Notes: generated by a model from the letters alone, not told the origin. A DNA stretch of 64,000 nucleotides from Ancylobacter sp. WKF20 (GCF_029760895.1 NZ_CP121679.1:124001-188000); one strand, 5' to 3'; shown: positions 17,126 to 26,200, numbered from the stretch's first letter. Numbers and translations are program-made.

Positions 17126-17692
17126 ATGCCCGCTGTTCTTCTCGCCGGGCCGCCGGCGGAGCCGCTGACGCTTGCCGAGGCCAAGGCCTATCTGCGCGTC
17201 GACCATGAGGCGGAGGATGGGCTGATCGCCTCCCTCCTCACCAGCGCCCGCGCCACCGTGGAGGCGCTGACGCGGCGCGTGCTGATCGACCAGAGCTGGC
17301 GCCTCACCCGCGATGCCTGGCCGGCCTCCGGGCTGATCCCGGTGCCGGTGAACCCGCTGCGCGAGTTGCTGGCCGTCAAGGTCATCGACGCGGCGGGCGG
17401 GGAGACGGCGCTGCCGCTGGGTGCCTTCACGCTCGACACCGCGCGCCTGCCCGGCCTGATCCGGGTGGACCGCGCCGCCGTGCCGGCGCCGGGTCGGGCG
17501 CTCGCGGGCATCGTGCTCGACATCACCGCCGGGCATGGGCCGACCGCCAACCATGTGCCTTCGCCGCTGATCGAGGCGGTGCGGGTGGTGCTGGCGCATT
17601 TCTACGAGCATCGCGACGTGCCGGGCGCCGGCGCCGCCTTTCCCGCCCGGCTCGATGCGCTGGTCGCGCCCTTCCGGGTGACGCGGCTATGA
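17126..17692 (+). CDS. GTA head-tail connector gp6
   Basis: A 188-residue protein beginning MPAVLLAGPPAEPLTLAEAKAYLRV, the signature start of phage gp6-like (phiE125 gp8/HK97 gp6) connector proteins, with ARATVEALTRRVLIDQSWRL next. The C-terminal helix (SPLIEAVRVVLAHFYEHRD) is also typical. It forms a ring beneath the portal. It overlaps gp7 by 4 bp. It is the intact member of the duplicated pair. Confidence 0.9.
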   Translation: MPAVLLAGPPAEPLTLAEAKAYLRVDHEAEDGLIASLLTSARATVEALTRRVLIDQSWRLTRDAWPASGLIPVPVNPLRELLAVKVIDAAGGETALPLGAFTLDTARLPGLIRVDRAAVPAPGRALAGIVLDITAGHGPTANHVPSPLIEAVRVVLAHFYEHRDVPGAGAAFPARLDALVAPFRVTRL

Positions 17693-18015
17693 GCGCGCTC
17701 CCGGTTTCGGCGCTGCGCCACCGGCTGGTGCATGAGACGCCGATCGAGACGCCGGACGGGCAGGGCGGCGTGACCCGCACGTTTCTCTCGGTGGATGCGC
17801 TGTGGGGTGCGGTCGAGACCGTGGCGAGCGCGGGCGAGATCGCCGACCGGCCGGGCGCCGTGCTCGCCCATCGCGTGACCATCCGCGCGCCCGCCACGGT
17901 GCAGCCTGGCGACCGGCTGCGGCTGGGGGCGCGGCGCTTCACCGTCGAGGCGGTGAGCGACCCCGAGGGGCGCGGGCGCCGCCTCGTCTGCGACTGTCGG
18001 GAAGAGGCCCCGTGA
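17689..18015 (+). CDS. GTA head closure / head-tail adaptor gp7
   Basis: A 108-residue protein starting at an ATGA overlap with gp6. RHRLVHETPIETPDGQGGVTRTF and the C-terminal GDRLRLGARRFTVEAVSDP...RRLVCDCREE match the SPP1 gp16-like head closure family. It would seal the head-tail interface after packaging. Confidence 0.87.
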   Translation: MSALPVSALRHRLVHETPIETPDGQGGVTRTFLSVDALWGAVETVASAGEIADRPGAVLAHRVTIRAPATVQPGDRLRLGARRFTVEAVSDPEGRGRRLVCDCREEAP

Positions 18016-18025
18016 GGAGGACGCC

Positions 18026-18106
18026 ATGAAGTTCGAGGTGCGGATGAAGGGCCTCGCGGCGCTGGCCCGCCGGTTGGCGCAGATCGCCGCGCGGGGGCGC
18101 CGATGA
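18026..18106 (+). pseudogene. Truncated HK97-gp10-like tail component
   Basis: A 26-codon ORF (MKFEVRMKGLAALARRLAQI...) with its own GGAGG site and an ATGA overlap with gp8. The sequence looks like just the N-terminal strand and helix of HK97 gp10-like tail proteins (MKxEVxxKGL..L...L), whose full proteins exceed 100 residues. The most likely reading is a remnant reduced by deletion but kept for translational coupling; a functional micropeptide cannot be excluded. Confidence 0.45.
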
Positions 18107-18525
18107 GCGCGAGTTCTACCGTGAGCCCCGCCAATGCGCTGCGCGCCGCCGTCCATGCCGCGCTCATCGCGGATGCGTCGCTCACCGCCGCTCTGGGCGG
18201 GCCGCGCATCCATGATGTGCCGCCGGCGTCGCCGGAATTTCCCTATGTCACGCTCGGCGAGGCGCAGGTGATCGACTGGTCGACGGCGACCGAGACCGGC
18301 CATGAGCACCGGCTGACGCTCAACGTCTGGTCGCGCCAGGGCGGGCATGGCGAGGCGCATCATCTCGCCCATCTGGTGCAGGCCGTGCTGCATGATCAGC
18401 CGCTCGCCCTCGACGGCCACCTTCTGGTCAATCTGCGCGCGACCAGCGCTGAAATCCGCCGCGAGGCGGGCGGGCGCACCTATCGCGCGCTGCTGCGGCT
18501 GCGGGCGGTGACGGAAACCGGTTGA
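18103..18525 (+). CDS. GTA tail completion protein gp8 (DUF3168)
   Basis: A 140-residue DUF3168 protein: NALRAAVHAALIADASLTAAL, then FPYVTLGEAQVIDW...HRLTLNVWSRQGGHGEA and VNLRATSAEIRRE. DUF3168 proteins are tail terminators that cap the tail at the head-proximal end. A 224-bp gap with no repeats follows (18526-18749). It is somewhat AT-richer and contains TTAA and GTTAAC but no gene, and could hold a promoter for the tail genes. Confidence 0.88.
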   Translation: MSASSTVSPANALRAAVHAALIADASLTAALGGPRIHDVPPASPEFPYVTLGEAQVIDWSTATETGHEHRLTLNVWSRQGGHGEAHHLAHLVQAVLHDQPLALDGHLLVNLRATSAEIRREAGGRTYRALLRLRAVTETG

Positions 18526-18749
18526 GGTTTTCCGGAGCTGTCAGCAAACCGCGCCAAGCGATTCCGCCGACTCGTGAATCCGCATGAAGTTGATTCAGAA
18601 GATGAGCTCACTTGCGGCGATTTCTTGAATCAAGCCGCGAAGCTGTGCGGCGGCGTCTCAGTGCCGTCACGTTCTTAAACTGCCACATCAGGGTTAACGC
18701 TCCCTGAATACACGCCATTACCAGCAAATGCCAGAGAAGGAGGCCCGCC

Positions 18750-19157
18750 ATGGCGGCGCAGAAGGGCAAGGACCTGTTGCTGAAGCTCTCGGACGGCAGC
18801 GCCCTCGTCACCGTCGCAGGGTTGCGCTCGCGGCAGATCGCTTTCAACACCGAGCCGGTCGACATCACCCATGCCGAGAGCGCCGGGCGCTGGCGCGAGC
18901 TGCTCGCCGGCGCCGGGGTGAAGCGCGCCTCGATCGCCGGCTCCGGCCTGTTCAAGGACGCCGCGTCTGACGCGCTGATCCGCCAGAGCTTCTTCGACGG
19001 CGATGTGCGGCAGGGGCAGGTGGTGGTGCCGGATTTCGGCACGCTGACCGGCCCGTTCCAGATCACCAGCCTGGAAATCGCCGCCGAGCATGACCGCGAG
19101 GTGACCTTCGACATCACGCTGGAAAGCGCCGGCGAGATCGTCTTCGCGGCGCTGTGA
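18750..19157 (+). CDS. GTA major tail protein gp9
   Basis: A 135-residue TP901-1-like tail tube protein: MAAQKGKDLLLKLSDGS, RSRQIAFNTEPVDITHAESAGRWRELL, and QGQVVVPDFGTLTGPFQITSLEIA. This pattern (KG.DLLLK...T..SR...FN...VD.T) is the usual alphaproteobacterial GTA gp9. An AGAAGGAGG site precedes the start. It polymerises to form the tail tube. Confidence 0.9.
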   Translation: MAAQKGKDLLLKLSDGSALVTVAGLRSRQIAFNTEPVDITHAESAGRWRELLAGAGVKRASIAGSGLFKDAASDALIRQSFFDGDVRQGQVVVPDFGTLTGPFQITSLEIAAEHDREVTFDITLESAGEIVFAAL

Positions 19158-19165
19158 GGAGCACC

Positions 19166-19522
19166 ATGGCCAACCGGCATCGCGGCGAGATTGCCGCTGA
19201 CCTCGACGGGCGCAGCCGCACCCTCGTGCTGACGCTGGGCGCGCTGGCGGAGCTGGAGGAAGCGTTCGGGGTGGACGACCTCGTGGCGCTGACCGAACGC
19301 TTCGGCCGCGGCCGGCTCGCCGCGCGCGACGCCATCCGCCTTGTCGCGGCGGGCTTGCGCGGGGCGGGGGAGGCGGTCACCGAGGAGGAGGTGGCGCGCA
19401 TGACCACGCCCGGCGGCGCCGCCGGCTTCGCGCGCCTTGTGGGCGACCTCATCGCCGCGACCTTTGGCGGGGAAACGGCCGCGCCGGCGGCCGCGCCGGG
19501 AGACCCCGCCCGCCCTTTCTGA
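19166..19522 (+). CDS. GTA gp10, tail assembly chaperone N-terminal part
   Basis: A 118-residue protein: MANRHRGEIAADLDGRSRTLVLTLGALAELEEAFG, the GTA-gp10 family beginning, and AIRLVAAGLRGAGEAVTEEEVARM. The position after the tail tube and before the tape measure is that of tail assembly chaperones such as lambda G. The last two codons form a -1 slippery heptamer with the preceding base, directly before the TGA stop (see 19513-19519). Confidence 0.88.
   Translation: MANRHRGEIAADLDGRSRTLVLTLGALAELEEAFGVDDLVALTERFGRGRLAARDAIRLVAAGLRGAGEAVTEEEVARMTTPGGAAGFARLVGDLIAATFGGETAAPAAAPGDPARPF
19513..19519 (+). other. Candidate -1 programmed frameshift site (CCCTTTC)
   Basis: C CCT TTC in the gp10 frame fits the X XXY YYZ slippery pattern and is followed at once by the TGA stop at 19520-19522. 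A -1 slip would move CCT to CCC and TTC to TTT and continue as L-S-P-R-P-T-P-F-Q... into gp10.1. Many phages make a G/GT-type chaperone fusion this way. No experimental support is available here. Confidence 0.45.
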
Positions 19523-19734
19523 GCCCGCGCCCCACGCCGTTCCAGTCCTCCAAGCCGTTTCCTTGGGGCGCGGCGATGGGGTTCGGGCTCGGGCGCCTCG
19601 CTCTGCCGTCCGAGGCGTTCTGGCGCATGACCCCGCGCGAACTCGCTTGCGCCATGGAAGCCGTGCTCGGCCCCGCCCGCACCCCGCTCGACCGCGCGGG
19701 TCTTGCCGCGCTGATGACGCGGTTCCCGGATTGA
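19519..19734 (+). CDS. GTA gp10.1, tail assembly chaperone (start uncertain)
   Basis: A short protein too small to be obvious. The conserved part FPWGAAMGFGLGRLALPSEAF is followed by WRMTPRELACAMEAVLG, the hallmark of the rcc01693-type phage tail chaperone. No ATG, GTG or TTG lies between the end of gp10 and the conserved FPW segment. The only in-frame ATG (19576) would remove that segment. Either CTG at 19519 (CTGA overlap) is used or the ORF is read by -1 frameshift from gp10, for which a slippery heptamer is in place. The coordinates assume one of these. Confidence 0.7.
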   Translation: MSPRPTPFQSSKPFPWGAAMGFGLGRLALPSEAFWRMTPRELACAMEAVLGPARTPLDRAGLAALMTRFPD

Positions 19735-19751
19735 GGGGAGCCATGAGCGCC

Positions 19752-20053
19752 GTCATCCCGGACGGCTGAAAGCCGATCCGGGATCGGTCTCAGGTTGGGA
19801 AGCGATCCCGGCTCTGCGGCTTCGCCTTGGCCGGGATGACGATGTCCATCATCCACGGGCGGGGCTGGCGAGGTGTCGCTGAAGACTCTCCCCTGGGCCC
19901 CGGATCATCGTTGCGCTCTGCGCAACTCGTCCGGGGAACGAGGTCCACACCTAGAGCAACGTCATCCCCGGGCTTGGCCCGGGGATCCACGACTTCTCCC
20001 GCTCCACCTGCGCACGCAAGACGTGGATGGCCGGGTCAAGCCCGGCCATGACG
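19752..20053. repeat. Repeat mosaic C-A'-B between gp10.1 and tape measure
   Basis: The 374-bp gap holds family C (19752-19840, shortened centre), the right half of family A (about 19880-19942) and a complete family B (19961-20053). Just before it, a well-formed translation start (GAGGGGAGCC ATG at 19743) reads only eight codons before a stop inside the C repeat, as if a repeat had replaced the original beginning of the next gene. Confidence 0.82.
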
Positions 20054-20108
20054 GCGCGCGGGCGGGCCCGGCGCCCCATCACCTTCCCCCCAACCCCCGG
20101 AGACCCCC

Positions 20109-20699
20109 ATGGCCGAGGACAGCTTTGAGGCCGAGACCGTCACCGTCGCCATCGCCGCCGATACCAGCGCCTTTCGCCGCGAACTGTCGGAGGCGGAGCG
20201 ACTGGCGCGGGGCTTCGGGCGGGTGGTGGGCGATGCGCTGACCGGTGCGGCGGTGAAGGGGCGCGAGGCGGACGATGTGTTCCGCTCGCTGGTCACGCGC
20301 CTCTCCAGCCTCGCCATCAACGCCGCCTTCCGCCCATTGGAGCAGGGCGTCGCTGGCCTGTTCCAGAATCTGGGCGGGTCGCTCGGCTTCGCGCAGGGCG
20401 GGGCGTTCCAGAGCGGGCGCGTCGTGCCCTTCGCCAGCGGCGGGGTGGTGGCGGCGCCGACCTATTTTCCGCTCGCCAATGGCCGCACCGGCTTGATGGG
20501 CGAGGCCGGCGCCGAGGCGATCCTGCCGCTGCGGCGCGGGCCGGACGGCACGCTGGGCGTCGCCTCCGGTGGCGGCGGGCGGGCCATGAACGTGACGGTG
20601 AATGTCGCGACGCCCGACGCCTCGTCCTTCCGCCGCTCCGACGCCTATCTCTCCGGCCTCGTCGCCCGCGCCGTGGCGCGCGGGGAAAGGAGCCTCTAG
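20109..20699 (+). CDS. GTA tail tape measure protein gp11
   Basis: A 196-residue protein, short like RcGTA gp11, in keeping with a short tail. The N-terminal half is helical (TSAFRRELSEAERLARGFGRVV). The C-terminal half is Gly-rich with FAQGGAFQSGRVVPFASGGVV and LMGEAGAEAILPLRRG, the conserved end of tape measure proteins. It sets tail length and passes into the target envelope. It abuts gp12 directly (TAG ATG). Confidence 0.88.
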   Translation: MAEDSFEAETVTVAIAADTSAFRRELSEAERLARGFGRVVGDALTGAAVKGREADDVFRSLVTRLSSLAINAAFRPLEQGVAGLFQNLGGSLGFAQGGAFQSGRVVPFASGGVVAAPTYFPLANGRTGLMGEAGAEAILPLRRGPDGTLGVASGGGGRAMNVTVNVATPDASSFRRSDAYLSGLVARAVARGERSL

Positions 20700-21341
20700 A
20701 TGCCCGCCTTTCACGAGACGCTGTTCCCGCTCGACATCGCGCTCGGCGCGGCGGGCGGGCCGGAGCGGGCGACGGAGATCGTCACCACGCTCACCGGGCG
20801 CGAGGAGCGCAACACGCGCCTGAAACATTCGCGCCGGCGCTGGGATGCCGGCTATGGCGTGACCTCGCTGGCGCAGCTTCAGGCCGTGGTCGCCTTCTTC
20901 GAGGAGCGGCGCGGCCGGCTCTATGGCTTTCGCTGGCGTGACCGGCTGGACCACGCCTCCGCCGCGCCCGGCGCCACCGTCACGCCGCTCGACCAGGCCC
21001 TCGGCACGGGCGACGGGGCGCGGGCCAGTTTCCCGCTCATCAAGACCTATGGCGGCACCCACGCGCCCTATGCACGGCCCATCGTGAAGCCGGTGGCCGG
21101 CTCGTTGCGGGTGGCGGTGAATGGGGTGGAGAGTACCGCCGGCACCCATTTCGCGGTCGATGTGACCACGGGCCTCGTCAGCTTCCTCGCCGGCCATGTG
21201 CCGCCGGTGGGCGCGAGCGTCAGCGCCGGCTTCCTGTTCGATGTGCCGGTGCGCTTCGACACGGATTTTCTCGAAGTGAACCTCTCCGCCTTCGAGGCGG
21301 GGGCCATTCCGCGCATTCCGGTGGTGGAGATCCGGCTATGA
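20700..21341 (+). CDS. GTA distal tail protein gp12 (DUF2460)
   Basis: A 213-residue DUF2460 protein starting MPAFHETLFPLDIALGAAGGPE. It has FFEERRGRLYGFRWRDRLDH and VRFDTDFLEVNLSAFEAGAIPRIPVVEIRL; all three are diagnostic. RcGTA gp12 is the distal tail ring. It overlaps gp13 by 4 bp. Confidence 0.92.
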   Translation: MPAFHETLFPLDIALGAAGGPERATEIVTTLTGREERNTRLKHSRRRWDAGYGVTSLAQLQAVVAFFEERRGRLYGFRWRDRLDHASAAPGATVTPLDQALGTGDGARASFPLIKTYGGTHAPYARPIVKPVAGSLRVAVNGVESTAGTHFAVDVTTGLVSFLAGHVPPVGASVSAGFLFDVPVRFDTDFLEVNLSAFEAGAIPRIPVVEIRL

Positions 21342-22198
21342 GGGACATTCCGGCCGGGCTTTCCGCCGCGCTGGCGGAAGGGGTGACGACGCTCGCGCGC
21401 GGCTGGCGGATCACACGGCGCGATGGCGCGGTGATCGGCCTCACCGAGCATGATGACGACCTGTTCGCGGACGGCACCGTCTTCCGCGCCGCCGGCGGCG
21501 TCACCGGCTCGGAGGAAGCCTCCGCGCTCGGCTTCGCGGTGGGCGGGGGCGAGATGGCGGCCGCGCTGTCCTCCGATCTCATCGACGAAGCGGACCTGCT
21601 TGCCGGGCTCTATGACGGGGCGAGCGTCGAACTTGTGCTGATCGACTGGGCGGCCCCGGCGAATTTCCTGCGGCTGCGGCGCGGCACCATAGGCGACGTG
21701 CGCCGCGAGGGCGGCGCCTTCACCGCCGAGCTGCGAGGGCTCGCCAGCGCGCTCAATGTGGTGCGCGGGCGGCTGTTCACCCGCGCCTGCGACGCCGATC
21801 TCGGCGATGCCCGCTGCGGCGTCGCGCTCACCGGCGCGTTCCGCGCCGAAGGGACAGTGGCGGCGGTGGAGGGCGCGGGGCTGTTCGTCGCTGGCGGGCT
21901 CGGCGCTTATGCGGCCGGCTGGTTCACGCAAGGTCGGCTGGCGATGGACAGCGGCACCAATGCGGGCTTTGCCAGCGAGGTGAAGGCCCATGCGGTGGCT
22001 GGCGGCGTGGTGCGCGTTGAGCTGTGGCAGCGCCCGCCCGAGCCGCTCGCGGCTGGCGACGCCTTCACCGTCACCGCCGGCTGCGACAAGCGGCTTGCCA
22101 CCTGCCGCGACCGCTTCGCCAACGCGCTGAACTTTCGCGGCTTCCCGCACATGCCCGGCAATGACGCCGTGCTGCGCGTCGCCACGCCCGGAGGGTGA
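21338..22198 (+). CDS. GTA tail hub protein gp13 (DUF2163)
   Basis: A 286-residue DUF2163 protein: MRDIPAGLSAALAEGVTTLARGW, DGAVIGLTEHDDDL, and a C-terminal cluster of CDADLGDARCGV and CDKRLATCRDRFANALNFRGFPHMPG. The four conserved cysteines coordinate an iron-sulfur cluster in the RcGTA hub, and all are present here. It forms the baseplate hub with gp14 and gp15. Confidence 0.92.
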   Translation: MRDIPAGLSAALAEGVTTLARGWRITRRDGAVIGLTEHDDDLFADGTVFRAAGGVTGSEEASALGFAVGGGEMAAALSSDLIDEADLLAGLYDGASVELVLIDWAAPANFLRLRRGTIGDVRREGGAFTAELRGLASALNVVRGRLFTRACDADLGDARCGVALTGAFRAEGTVAAVEGAGLFVAGGLGAYAAGWFTQGRLAMDSGTNAGFASEVKAHAVAGGVVRVELWQRPPEPLAAGDAFTVTAGCDKRLATCRDRFANALNFRGFPHMPGNDAVLRVATPGG

Positions 22199-22199
22199 G

Positions 22200-22652
22200 A
22201 TGGAAAGCGAGAATGTGCGCGCCCGCCTCGTTACCGAGGCGCGGGAATGGATCGGCACGCCCTATCTGCACCGCGCCTCCTGCAGGAATGAGGGGGCGGA
22301 CTGCCTCGGCCTCATTCGCGGCGTGTGGCGGGCGGTGATCGGCGCCGAGCCCGAGGGCCTGCCGGCCTATGCGCCGGACTGGGCCGAGGCACTGAAGGCC
22401 GAGACGCTGGCGGCGGCGGCGGGGCGCCATATGCGCGCCGTGCCGCTGGAGGCGATCCAGCCGGGGGATGTGCTGCTGTTCCGCTGGCGCGCGCACCTGC
22501 CGGCCAAGCACGCGGCCATTCTGGTGGCGGGATGGGAAGCGGGAGAGGGGCGCATGGTCCACGCCCATGACGGCGCGGCGGTGGCCGAGGTGTTCCTCGC
22601 CCCCTGGTGGCGCCGGCATCTGGCTTACGCCTTTGCCTTTCCGGGGACGTGA
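22200..22652 (+). CDS. GTA cell-wall peptidase gp14 (NlpC/P60)
   Basis: A 150-residue NlpC/P60 protein: VTEAREWIGTPYLHRASCRNEGADCLGLIR carries the catalytic cysteine (GADCLGL), PGDVLLFRW is the core strand, and AKHAAILV supplies the histidine. Located at the tail tip in RcGTA, it would cut peptide cross-links of the recipient wall during DNA delivery. It starts at ATG 22200, overlapping the gp13 stop region (TGAGATG). The next gene is 557 bp away behind repeats. Confidence 0.92.
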   Translation: MESENVRARLVTEAREWIGTPYLHRASCRNEGADCLGLIRGVWRAVIGAEPEGLPAYAPDWAEALKAETLAAAAGRHMRAVPLEAIQPGDVLLFRWRAHLPAKHAAILVAGWEAGEGRMVHAHDGAAVAEVFLAPWWRRHLAYAFAFPGT

Positions 22653-22670
22653 GGGGGTGCGCCCACCTCC

Positions 22671-23185
22671 GTTTCCCGGACGACTGTAGCGTGAGCGGAA
22701 GGCGAGCCGGGACCCCGCGCAAAACATTTTGGCGATGTCTCTACTGGGCGGCTCACGGAGGGCGGCCGAAGACTCTCCCCTGGACCCCGGATCATCGCTG
22801 CGCCTTGCGCAGCTTGTCCGGGGAACGAGGGCCTTTGCCGTCATCCCGGACGGCCGGAGGCCGATCCGGGATCGCGTGCCATGCTGGCTCCTTAGGCGGG
22901 GCGACGGCGGCCGACGATCCCGGCTCTCCGCTTTGCTTCGGCCGGGATGACGGTTCCTCGATCATCCCCGGGCTTGATCCGGGGATCCACGACTTGGGCC
23001 GGGTGCACTGGCAGGGAAGTCGTGGATGGCCGGGTCAAGCCCGGCCATGACGACGCTCAGAGGCGGCACCGCCGGGCGGCGGGGCAACGCTTTGGCCGTC
23101 ATCCCGGACGGCCAGCGGCCGATCCGGGATCGCTCGAGGTCGTAGAGCGGTCCCGGCTCGGCGGCTTCGCCTGTGGCCGGGACGA
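22671..23185. repeat. Repeat mosaic A-C-B-C between gp14 and gp15
   Basis: The largest gap in the cluster (557 bp) is filled by family A with an internal insertion (about 22671-22830), family C (22840-22951), family B (about 22961-23052) and a second family C (23098-23185). Only about 25 bp separate the last repeat from the gp15 start, so the gp15 leader is essentially repeat-derived. Confidence 0.87.
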
Positions 23186-23209
23186 CGCCTTTCACGAATT
23201 GGAGCTTCC

Positions 23210-26200
23210 ATGGCCACTCTCATTCTCGGTGCGGCGGGCGGGGCGTTGGGCGGGGGGCTGCTCGGGCCGGTGGGCGCGCTGGCCGGGCGGGCGCTGGGCG
23301 CTATCGGCGGCTCGGCGCTCGACAATATGCTCCTCAGCGGCAAGCGGGTCACCGGCCCGCGCCTCACCGATCTCGGCACGATGACTTCGACCGAGGGCGC
23401 GCCGCTGCCGCGCCTTTACGGCCGCGCGCGGCTCGCCGGTCAGGTGATCTGGGCGGCGCCGGTGGAAGAGGTGGTCTCGACGCAGACCCAGTCCTCCGGT
23501 GGCAAGGGCGGGATCGGCAGCGCGCTCGGCGGGTCGTCCACCACGACGACGACCTACAGCTATTTCGGCAGCTTCGCCGTCGGGCTGTGCGAGGGGCCGG
23601 TGAGCCGGATCGGCCGCATCTGGGTCGATGGCGAGTTGCTGGACGAGCCGGGCCTTGCCATCCGCCGGCATCTCGGCGGCGAGGGGCAGCTGCCCGACCC
23701 GCTGATCGAGGCACGCGAGGGGGCGGTGCCGGCCTATCGCGGCCTCGCCTATCTCGTCTTCGAGCGCCTGCCGCTGGCGCCTTACGGCAACCGCCTGCCG
23801 CAGGTGACGGTCGAGATCGTCCGCGCGGTCGGCGAGCTGGAGAGCCGCCTGAAGGCGGTGACGCTGATCCCCGGCGCCAGCGAGTTCGGCTATGACCCGC
23901 TGGAGGTGCGCCGCGTCGACCGGCCGGGCGTCTACCAGCCGGAAAACCGCCATGTGACGACCGCCGACAGCGACATCGACGCCGCGCTCGACGACCTGAT
24001 GGCGCTGTGCCCGAACCTTGAGCGCGTCGCGCTGGTGGTGAGCTGGTTCGGCACCGATCTGCGCGCCGGCACCTGCCGCATCGAGCCTTCGGTGGAGCGG
24101 CGGGACAAGACCACGGAGGTCGCCGGCATGCGCGCCCCGCTCGCTTGGCGGGTGGCGGGGCGTACGCGCGCTACCGCCCGGCTGGTGACGCAGCATGCGG
24201 GCAAGCCCGCCTATGGCGGCACGCCGTCGGATGCGAGCGTCATCCGCGCCATTGCCGCGCTGAAGGCGCGCGGGCTCAAGGTCACGCTCTATCCCTTCGT
24301 GATGATGGACATCGCCGCCGGCAACGCCCTGCCGGACCCGTGGGGCGGGGCGGAGCAGGCGGCCTATCCCTGGCGCGGGCGCATCACCTGCCACCCCGCG
24401 CCGGATCGGCCGGGCTCGCCGGATGGGACGGCGGCGGCGGGCACGCAAGTCGCGGCGCTGTTCGGCACGGCGAGCGCCGTCCATTACGCGGTGACGGGCG
24501 AGGGTGTGAGCTATGCCGGCCCGGACGAGTGGACGCTGCGCCGCATGGTGCTGCACTGCGCGGCGCTGGCCGAGGCGGCGGGTGGGGTGGAGGCCTTCCT
24601 GATCGGATCGGAAATGGCCGCGCTCACACGCGTACGGTCGGCCTCGGGCGTCTATCCGGCGGTGCAGGCTTTCGCCGCGCTGGCCGGCGAGGCAAGGGCA
24701 ATCCTGCGCGCCGGCACGCAGATCGGCTATGCCGCCGACTGGACGGAATATGGCGCGCATGTGCGGGAGAGCGGGGCGGAGCTGCGCTTTCCGCTCGACC
24801 CGCTCTGGGCCTCCCCGGCCATCGACTTCATCGGCATCGACTGGTACGCGCCGCTCGCCGACTGGCGCGAGGGCGAGACCCATGCCGACGCGGCGCTGAC
24901 CACCAGCCCTTATGACCGCGCCTATCTCGCCGGCAACGTGACGGGCGGGGAAGGGTTCGACTGGTACTATGCCGACGAGGCCGGGCGCCTCGCGCAGGCG
25001 CGCCTGCCGATCACCGACGGCGCCTATGGTGAGCCCTGGGTGTTCCGCCAGAAGGGCATCGCGCAGTGGTGGGGTAGCGCCCATCACGAGCGTATCGGCG
25101 GCATCAGACAGGCGAGCCCGACCGCCTATGTGCCGGGCGTGAAGCCGATCCGCCTCACCGAGATCGGCTGCGCGGCGGTGGACAAGGGCGCGAACCGGCC
25201 GAGCGTCTTTCCCGATCCGAAATCGGCGGAGAACGGCCTGCCGCCCTTCTCCAACGGCCAGCGCGACGACCTGATGCAGCGCCGCCACCTTGAGGCAACG
25301 CTGGATGCCTTCTCGGGCGTTGCCGCCAACCCGCTCGCGCCCGCGCTGCCCGGCGGGCGGATGATCGACCCGGCGGCGATCTATGCCTGGACCTGGGACG
25401 CGCGGCCCTTCCCGGTGTTCCCGCTCGCCACCGATGTGTGGGCCGATGGCGCGAACTGGTCGAACGGCCATTGGCTCAACGGCCGGCTCGGCGGGGCGCC
25501 GCTGGCGGAACTGTGCGAACGCCTCGCCGCTGACGCCGGGGTGACGCTGGAGGCGGGCGCGCTCACCGGCGTGATCGACGGCTATGTCGTCGACCGGCCG
25601 ATGAGCGTGCGGGCGGCGCTGGAGCCGCTCGCCCGCGCCTTCGGCTTTGACCTGATCGAGCGGGCCGCCGGCCTCACTCTGCGCCCGCGCGGCGGGGCGG
25701 TGGTGGCGCGGCTCACCGACGAGGATCTGCTGGCGGGCGAGGACGTGCCCGCGCCGAGCTTCACCCGCGCCGACGAGGCCGACTTGCCGCTGAGCCTGAT
25801 GCTCGGCTTCACCGACGGCACCAGCGACTACCGCCGCGCCACCGCCGCCTCGCGCCGTCTCGCCGGGGCGGCGCGGGCGCAGACCGGCGAGGACGTGGCG
25901 ATGGTGGCCGACCCCGCCCTCGCCGCCGCGCTGGCCGAACGCGCCTTGCAGGATGCCTGGGCGACGCGCGAGAGCGGGCGCCTCGCCGTGCCGCTGTCGC
26001 GGCTCGCGCTGGAGCCGGGCGATGTAGTCGAGCTTGACCGCGACGGCCGGGTGCGGCTGTTCGAGATCACCGCGACGGAAGACCGCGAGGCGCGCAGTCT
26101 CTCCCTGCGGAGCATCGACCCGTCGGTCTTCGCGCTCGCCGTGCGCACGGGCGAGACTGCGACGCCCGTCCTGCCGCCGAGCTACGGCCCGCCCGAACTC

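Larger units (their letters stand above)
16417..17354. repeat. Tandem duplication of a repeat plus the start of gp6
   Basis: Two direct copies, 16417-16890 (474 bp) and 16891-17354 (464 bp), each contain the end of a family A repeat, a family C repeat and the first 230 or so bases of gp6. The 9-mer CGCTGCGCG stands at the start of both copies and again at 17355 inside gp6, the footprint of recombination between the repeat end and a matching 9-mer in the gene. The 10-bp length difference comes from two small indels, and a few point differences separate the copies. Confidence 0.9.

Noticed and set aside
16662..17168. 168-residue open frame as an intact gene
   Set aside because: Only the first 79 codons match gp6; the rest is translated repeat DNA and then out-of-frame gp6, so it is a truncated duplicate.
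18526..18749. CtrA-binding site (TTAA-N7-TTAA) controlling the tail genes
   Set aside because: TTAA and GTTAAC occur but about 14 bp apart, which does not fit the CtrA consensus spacing; no better site was seen in the GTA leader either.
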